A stretch of DNA of 64,000 nucleotides, from positions 16,120,599-16,184,598 of the forward strand of contig NC_088309.1 in the NCBI RefSeq assembly GCF_910592395.1, given 5' to 3'. The notes below the pieces were generated by a model. The model worked only from the letters and a program-made list of their open reading frames with translations. It was not told the DNA's origin and searched no databases. Position numbers and translations under genes: made by a program. This document shows positions 57,283 to 64,000 of this stretch, piece after piece. Each line of letters opens with the position of its first letter. The stretch's first letter is position 1. This stretch comes from Lineus longissimus (Eukaryota; Nemertea; Pilidiophora; Heteronemertea; Lineidae).

Positions 57283-57623
57283 TGTAGTAACTTGGGCTCT
57301 TAGACGAGGTAGAAATACGAACACCTTACGATAATGGCAGGTTTAATAACAACAACTTTAATTACTAAACATAGATGGCAGCAGTGTACATTACAAATAC
57401 TAGAGAGGTTCAGCAAACACTGCAGAAACACTACACCGTCCCCTCCTAAATGAAACGTTATCAACGGCAACGCTTTATAGTTGTACATCATCCACAATCA
57501 GAACGACAACTGATTCCTAATCTAAAATGGAATTACAACTTGAAACAAGCCAGATATAGCGGCTATATAAGAATTCTATAGAAATGTCCGTCACACACAA
57601 TGTCTCTTACAAGTTGGTTGTTC

Positions 57624-59598
57624 TCAAAGACAGAACAATCTTCCAAACAGTTGCAGATCAAAAATCTTCTTTGGTTTACGTTCTCTCTGTGAACGCCTCG
57701 GAGCAACTACAGCAGAAGGATTACTGACTGGAACATCCGAGTGCAGAATTTGCTCAGAAGATGGAGACACGGACTCATCTGATACACTGAATGGTAATCT
57801 GTTAGACACAGTTGGTACTCTCGTCTCAGTTGAGGACTGATCATTACAATTCTGACTACATGACCTAATATGTTCTACATGAACCAATTTAGTGATACCA
57901 CCAACATTCACTCTGTATGTTAAAAGTCCAGCACGTTCAGTAATGGTACCGAACAGTTTGTTCTAGGTTAGGTTTCAGTAGAGTCAAGCGGTTTCTGATC
58001 TGACTTTTGAGACATAATGTAGCTGGGGACTGTCCTGTAACTGTATGGGGTGTTGATCTATACATGATCAGAAATGAAGCTAGTTTGTGGGACATGGTTA
58101 GATTAGAATTCACGCTTGCATCTAAGACCTTCTTAGTCAGTGCTAATTTCACTGCCTTTGAACACTTCGTTCAGCTGCGCCATTGGAGGCTGGATGATAC
58201 ACTGGGACTAAGTAATATTGGATACCATTGTTACACATAAATTGACGAAACTGTTCTGCGATAAATTGCGGTCCATTATCTGAAACTACCCTCTCAGGTA
58301 ATCCAAAATAAGCAAAAACTACCCGCAGTTTTTCAATGGTCCTTTCAGCAGTTATTGTTCTCATAGGCAGCGCATCAATCCACTTCGAATAAGAGTCATA
58401 GATCACCAGCAGATATTTTCCCTCCTTTTCTGCGAAATCTATGTGTACACGTTGCCACGGACGTGTAGCCCACTGCCACGGATGCAATGGAGCTTTTGGC
58501 GGATTTTTCTGTACAGCACAACACACTGCACAAGATTTTACCATCGCTTCTATGTCACTGTCCAGTCTCGGCCACCACACATAACTTCGAGGATACGACT
58601 TAGAGCGCACAATTCCTAAGTTTTCTTCGTGCAGTTCACCTAAGATACGATTTCTTAACACAGTAGGGACAACCACTCGCATTCCCCACAGAAGAACGTT
58701 GTTTTCAACTGACAGTTCAGTACGACGCCGAAAATACGGTTGAAATTTCTACTCTTTCACTACAGCCAGCCAACCATTGACCACGAAATCGTACACACGA
58801 GCTAAGACTGGGTCTTTCCTTGTAGCTGTCACGATGTCCTTAGCCGTTAACGGCAACTCGTCCATATAGAAAATTGTATAGATCTGTTGATCTACAGATT
58901 CAACACTTTTGTCAACACGTAAAGGCAAACGAGATGAAGCGTCAGCGTTCCCATGATGCACTGATCTGTAATACTCAATCTCATAGTGATATCCGGACAA
59001 TATCACAGCCCACCGCTGCATTCTAGGGGCAGCAACAGTTCGAATGCCTGACTTGGGACCTAGAATTATTGTTAACGGTTTGCTATCAGTCACTAGCGGA
59101 AACAATCTCCCAAATAAGTATTTGTGAAAATTGTTCACGCCAAACACTATTCCAAGAGCTTCTCTCTCGATCTGTGCATAATTTCGTTCGCTAGACCTTA
59201 GCGTTCACGATGCATAAGCTATAGGTCTCTCGGACTTATCAGGAAACACGTGAGCTATGACTGCACCTACTCCATACGGAGATGTGTCACATGACAGTTT
59301 TATCGGCAACTTAGGATCATAGTGAACCAACACGTCAGCACTTCGGAGTGCCTCTTTAGTTTTCACTATGGCTCGATCACACTCTTCAGTCCAGCGCCAA
59401 GGGACACCCTTTTGTAACAGTCTGTTTAACGGATTGAGTTCAGATGACAGATTCGGTAAAAACCGCGCATAGCATTGAAGCAATCCTAGCCACAATCTGA
59501 GTTGACTGATTACTTGGAACTGGAGCATTTATGATCGCTTCCACTTCTTCATCTGTTGGCCTGATACCGACCTGATCACACTGATGTGCAAGAAATAT
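57624..59598 (-). pseudogene. RNase H and integrase region (unit 2)
   Basis: As in unit 1, plus a unit-specific nonsense codon: plus-strand C to A at 58751 turns GAG into TAG (codon 58751-58749). This splits the frame that is 332 codons long in unit 1 into 132 and 177 codons. Confidence 0.85.
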
Positions 59599-60828
59599 CT
59601 AACTCGGGAGTTTGAACTTACACGTAGGTACATTCAACTTGATTTTGTGCTTTTTCAGCCTACAAAAAATCTCATACAAAATCGTATCAAGTTCGAAATC
59701 GTCTCTAGCGGATATCAACACATTGTCACCACAACAAACAGTTCTTAGAATGCCGCTGAGAATCTTGTCCATGGTTTTCTGAAAAATAGCCGGAGCAGTG
59801 GCTACGCCATACGCCAAACGTTTGTATCTATATAGCCCCCAATGAGTGTTTATGGTAAGCATTTCCTGTGACTCTTCGTCAAGCTTAAGTTGTGAAAAAG
59901 CCTGAGCTAAGTCTAGCTTAGTAAAGATTTTACCACCTGCCAACTTAGCGAAACAATCCTCCAAGGATGGAAGAGGATACTGGTCTACATCTAGAACACG
60001 ATTTACGGAAACTTTCACGTTTGTACTTCTGTACCGATTTACACATACGTTTTGTATGTCCGACTTTATAGAACAATCAAAACATTCAGCAGTTTTGAAC
60101 CCACACGAGTCTGGTTGATGTCGTTTATCGCCACACCTCCAACACGGTTTCGAATCCTTCGGTTTCGAACCAGCACTCTGATGACTTGCTTGACTACGAG
60201 ATGATTGCGGCCTATGACTGTTCTTGAACTTGTTTTTATCGTTACCATGACTGGAGTGCACTTTATGAACACTGGAAGATGCACCACTAACTTCAGACCC
60301 TTGTTGATGAAACGTCTTCGAATCTCGATCAGCACTTTCTGCAGCTACAGCAAACTCACATGCAGTTTTAAAAGTCAAGTCTTTCTTGGTTAGCAACTCT
60401 TTCTGAACCAGGGTATCTGCAATACCGCAGACAAAACGATCTCTCAAAGCACTGTTAAGGAAACCCTCAAATTTACACGTACGACTCAACTGCCTCAGAG
60501 CAACAACATGCTCAGCACTGGATTCACCGGACTTCTGGTCTCGTTTATGAAACTTGAAACGTTCTGCAATGACTAACGGTTCAGGCGAAAAAGTGGTCCT
60601 TTGACACCTTAGAAAGTTATGCAAAAGTCTGTTCACTAGGCTTAGTTGGTGCCATTATGTTACGGAGGACCCCGTACACTTTGGTCCGACACAACTGAGC
60701 AGGATTGCACGTTTCTTTCCCGCTTGGTCGACGCCATTTGCCTCAAAAAATAGTTTGAGCCGCTCGAGGTAGCATTCGAAAACTTCGTTGTTTTCGTCGA
60801 ACGGGCCAATTTTACCCATTAACGCCAT
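59599..60828 (-). pseudogene. gag fused to partial reverse transcriptase (unit 2)
   Basis: The 345-codon frame (59599-60636) is the same as in unit 1, including the zinc knuckle-RT fusion and the C-G-D-N active-site change. Confidence 0.85.
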
Positions 60829-61259
60829 CATTTAGTTGTACTACAGATCTTAATCTTTGACAAGATATATCGTCTGTTCCATTCTTCGTCGCTAGTTTGT
60901 AGTAACTTGGGTTCTTAGACAAGGCAGAAATACGAACACCTTACGATAATGGCGGGTTTAACAACAACAACTTTAATTACTAAACATAGATGGCAGCAGT
61001 GTACATTACAAGTACTAGAGAGGTTCAGCAAACACTGCAGAAACACTACACAGTCAAGAGTTGCCGTTTTGTGCTCGGTCCCGCCATCACGCAAATTGGT
61101 CTCAAGTATGTCTATCTTCACCAATTCAACTGACTTGAAATACCCACTTCCTGGGGACGAGATGGAACCGAATGCTTCCGAGAACACTTCCGAACACATG
61201 GCGGGAGTTTTAAATCAACGTAAAATCAATAGTTTGGTTTACTTTTTGATGGGTAGATG

Positions 61260-61352
61260 GAAACATTGAGATAACGTTTTAAAACGTTACTGGCAATTTA
61301 GCTACCTATTTTCAATAACGTTTTAAAACGTTATTGGCAGTGAAAGAGTTTA
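61260..61352. mobile_element. right end of the piggyBac-like element
   Basis: Two copies of the perfect palindrome AACGTTTTAAAACGTT (61273-61288 and 61317-61332) precede the inverted end GGCAGTGAAAGAGTTTA. Subterminal repeats beside a TTAA-type end fit a piggyBac element. Its left end is TTAACTCTTTCACTGCC in each unit. Confidence 0.65.
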
Positions 61353-61795
61353 GGAAAGGCCAATTGCATGCCTGGTTACCTACATATCTCCATCGAAATT
61401 CTGAAATGGAATACAATGTAGGTGTAATTGCATTTCTGTAACCCAGTGATGTTTGGTTGATATCAAAATGTGGAGAATAAAGCTAGCTTTTAAAGCTAGG
61501 TTGTTTTACCTTGAAATCCTTCATATTATATGTGACCGGCTCTGGCTATTTGGGACACATAAACAAAAAAATCAAATATGAGATATGCTTATATTTAGAA
61601 TGAGCATTTATTCAGTTTTAAAATGACATATAGCATGTCCATTTATCTTGAAAAATACCCAAGATATGACAATTTTAATGTTCGGTGGCGTGAAACCCTG
61701 AACATTTTTTTTGGACAATTTTCCTGAAATAACACTAAAAGCACCGGTTTTATTTAATTCAGTTTCAGACCTTTCAAATCATTAACTATACTTAC
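61353..61795. other. intron or intergenic sequence
   Basis: AT-rich with a short palindrome (AGCTAGCTTTTAAAGCTAG near 61483). No exon. Confidence 0.4.
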
Positions 61796-62443
61796 TTGTG
61801 CACAAATACGTGTAAGTATTGTGTACGTGGAACGGCATACTCGAACACCTTGTAGCATGTACCTTGTCCATTGGTGTTTTCTTTTCGTGTTCACCTTTTG
61901 TCTTGGCCTTTGCGTTTCTTCACTGAAGAAGGATAAGCTGCTTATCATGCCAACTAACACCAAGTCCCGTTCGTCATCCGATAGTGCGGCCATATCCATC
62001 TGTACCTTTGCAATAAATTCCTGGGACAATTTCGTATGACACGACACTTTATTTTCCAGGTTCTTACCTCTTCGCGTGCACTCACATTTAAAGTTCTGAG
62101 TTTTCTCAAATTCTTTAATATTGTCATCACTCACAATGTCTACCAAAGCCATAGCAGCCTCAACCTCATCCTCAGGAATATCATCTAAGCCAAATTCAGG
62201 TTCAAGCTCTGTGACAGTGTCATTGTTGTTCACTTCACTACTACTGATATCATCATGTACTAGTGCATTGTCCTGTACATTGTCATCATGCAAGTCAAGC
62301 CAAGACTCTGGTTGATTTAGGTCAGTAGATGCATTAAGAATGGCTGGTATATCCTCATCAGAGACAGAGTTGTCATCGCTGTCTGATTCAATGAAGTCAA
62401 CTCTATCATCATCCAAGAAATAATCCATTATGAGTTCGTTCAC
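61796..62443 (-). CDS. conserved unnamed protein, acidic region plus Cys motif exon
   Basis: An open frame ends at a strong GTAAGTATAG donor (phase 0). The first ~115 residues are acidic (DYFLDDDRVDFIESDSDDNS, EDEVEAAMALVDIVSDDN). Then come F-K-C-E-C-T...C-H-T-K-L-S-Q-E-F, MDMAALSDDERDLVLVGMIS and VRVCRSTYTILTRI. C-x-C...C....F and 'L...E.DLV.[ML]G.[IL]....' then 'G..VCR..F..L..I' is a pattern I have seen in multi-copy invertebrate and fish genes of uncertain, possibly transposon-related, origin. Start uncertain: ATG at about 62430 or an upstream acceptor. Confidence 0.65.
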
Positions 62444-63191
62444 AGGCCTTTCCCAAGATGCAGTGTACGACAGTGAAAAAAATCAAACTCCAGCAATATT
62501 GCTTTTTTTAGTATTTATGGAAAGAGGGTAGAAATGACACCAAAATTAGCTCTCTAGTCCCAATATTAAGGAAATTATTACCAAAATACCATCCGCATAA
62601 CTCGGATTTTGGTCCAACTCGTTTACCCTTAAAAACAATGGCCAAATTAGACCGATTTGGGCCGATTTGGGTCGATTTGGGTCGATTACTAAAATCATCA
62701 GAACTTCCTTATTTTTAAAGATTTTTGCTTCAAGTTTTCAGGATGTAAAGAACACATGGGTAGCTACAAAATGGCACCTTCAAAAGCATAATGCTATGGT
62801 GTAGTGTGTGTTTTTCTGTCTCACAAATCTGTTGAAATTTCTCACTTCAGTGACGATTTTGAGATGCGAAAACAACCCATGAGCAAAGAAAGATCTAAAA
62901 AAACCCACTTACTAAGGGCCCGACACTGTTCAAGTTTGAACACACACTTTATTCCTGCAAACAAAGGTGAGCAAAAAGCACCACTCACCAAATACTCTAT
63001 AGTAGATCACATCAAGAGGAGGCATCAAAAAGAGGCACAGCGTCAGCAAAAGTGTTTCTTTCCATGAACATGATGAATTCCACAACACACAAAAAGTTCA
63101 TTCCGTAGCAGTAATAATCAAAAGTTTAGAGTCTATCTCTCTACTATGTACAAAGTTCTACTTAAAAGTTATGAGAGAAACTTGAGCTCAC
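62444..63191. other. putative intron
   Basis: It separates two minus-strand open regions. It contains a direct repeat of GATTTGGGYCGATTTGGG (about 62654-62685). The plus frame 62804-63067 has no support. Confidence 0.4.
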
Positions 63192-64000
63192 CAGAAACAA
63201 AGTCAACAACCATTTCTTGAATTTTCAACTTGGTGTCCTCCCCATCTTTCTCATAATCTTGCTCTGTCCCCCAGTAACAAACAGTGTAGTTATCTCCTTT
63301 CAACTTTTCTATCTTTCCATTGTATGACACTGAGCTGTATTTCCCAGTGTCCTCATCCACCACAGCCCAGTCATGAACAATATAACTCTTCACAACTGCA
63401 CCACTGACAATGTCCAAGATTGTTTCCACAGAAGTATTATCAAGATCTGGAAAGGCTTCGGAAAAAGCACTGGCATAGTCAACGTCCTTCTTTCCAACAA
63501 TGTCCTTGATTTTTTTCTCAATTCTTCTCCTGACAGTATCTTGCTTCCTTTGCATTTTATCCTCAATTCTTTTGGACAATTCCTTCTGCAACAGACTAGC
63601 AGCGGCCTGGGCCCTTTTTCGAAGTTGGATGGCAGCTTTTACAGAAGCTTTGACAATGTTCTCTGCGTTCGGATTTGTTCGTAGATAATCGACTGTCTTG
63701 TTCTTCTTTGACCTAATCTTGCTCGACAGGAACAACATGGTGGCTTTTGGGGCTCTAGCTTGACCCGCACTGAACATACCCATGGCTTCCTCGGAGTCCA
63801 TATTGTGGGTGCGGGCAGATGACGTCACTTCTTTGATCGCTTCTGTGATTTCCATGTCGTAGTATCGCTGAAATTGTTTTTGAATAGCAGCGACAGTAGA
63901 GTCGAGGACTGCCTTAAATTGACATGAAAATCCGACTAGGTCTTCTGTGGTCTAGATTTTGTCATCACTGCGGTCAATGTCAACACCGAAGAAATCAGTT
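63192..64000 (-). CDS. conserved unnamed protein, long exon with one stop, runs off window
   Basis: It is open from the window edge to a GTGAGC donor except for TAG at 63954-63952. Near the start it reads FSCQFKAVLDSTVAAIQKQF and QRYYDMEITEAIKEVTSSAR. Then come THNMDSEEAMGMFSAGQARA and PKATMLFLSSKIRSKKN, a Lys/Arg/Gln-rich coiled coil, and a C-terminal segment with GDNYTVCYWGTEQDYEKDGE resembling a small Tudor/chromo-like barrel. 'SAR.HN...EE.MGMFSA....AP.AT..F.SSK[IL]R.KKN' is a motif I recall from multi-copy animal genes without assigned function. The stop probably replaces a Gln (CAG to TAG). Whether 61796-62443 is the next exon is not proved. Confidence 0.6.
63952..63954 (-). other. in-frame TAG in the 63-64 kb exon
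   Basis: It interrupts a frame with conserved-looking sequence on its downstream side and an open frame to the window edge upstream. A single-base lesion or assembly error. Confidence 0.6.

Larger units (their letters stand above)
57283..61050 (-). mobile_element. short-LTR Ty3/gypsy-like retrotransposon (unit 2)
   Basis: LTRs at 57283-57435 and 60898-61050, with CAGTC on both sides (57278-57282 and 61051-61055). The same structure and the same ancestral breaks as unit 1 show that it was copied as DNA with the whole 7-kb unit and not by a new transposition. Confidence 0.9.
54251..61259 (+). repeat. 7-kb tandem duplication, unit 2
   Basis: Direct repeat of 47241-54250; the offset is 7,009 over most of its length. 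The right edge is followed by unique sequence that contains the missing right end of the piggyBac-like remnant. Confidence 0.95.

Overview
The window looks like nuclear DNA from a marine invertebrate animal. It has small coding exons with GT-AG introns and low gene density. Dispersed repeats, inverted-repeat elements and dying transposons make up most of it. The long repeat that carries CGT-trinucleotide tracts and GGCTCACC-type hairpin heads is a kind of sequence I associate with mollusc, brachiopod and lower-deuterostome intergenic DNA. I cannot fix the phylum. No rRNA, CRISPR array or bacterial-type operon is visible.

Layout. 0-19 kb, minus strand: a KMT5A/SETD8-type SET-domain gene. Three phase-compatible exons (18.5, 16.8 and 11.8 kb) give a whole SET domain, and weaker downstream exon candidates lie at 7.9, 3.8, 0.75 and 0.03 kb. 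Large repeats sit between them, including four long copies of the CGT-tract repeat and one TTAA-flanked piggyBac-like element. 20-29 kb: intergenic repeats, an inverted-repeat foldback element, and a 1.4-kb tandem duplication. The second copy of that duplication carries a 644-bp Helitron-like insertion whose empty site is preserved in the first copy. A shuffled fragment of the gene next door and four small inverted-repeat elements, three of them nested or abutting, follow. 29.9-37.8 kb, minus strand: an eight-exon gene for a tyrosine-recombinase-like protein, with an acidic/proline-rich N-terminus, Cys/His fingers, a recombinase fold and a SANT-like tail. The tail is cut by one in-frame stop. 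38-45 kb: a conserved unnamed exon with a frameshift, a decayed hAT transposase and a LINE ORF1-like remnant.

47.2-61.3 kb: two head-to-tail, nearly identical 7-kb units. Each holds a short-LTR Ty3/gypsy-like element (153-bp LTRs, 5-bp target duplication) inserted in a piggyBac-like remnant. 61.8-64 kb, minus strand: two exon-sized reading frames of conserved but unnamed proteins; the last one runs off the window.

How it fits together. The host-like genes (SET, recombinase-like, and the two at 62-64 kb) all lie on the minus strand. I recall from fish that a KMT5A-like SET domain and this recombinase-like module can occur in one protein, so their adjacency here is worth attention. Almost every coding unit has at least one single-base lesion. 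Either this is a decaying multi-copy gene cluster or the assembly has small errors. Coordinates of exons were worked out by eye from splice consensus and reading-frame phase.
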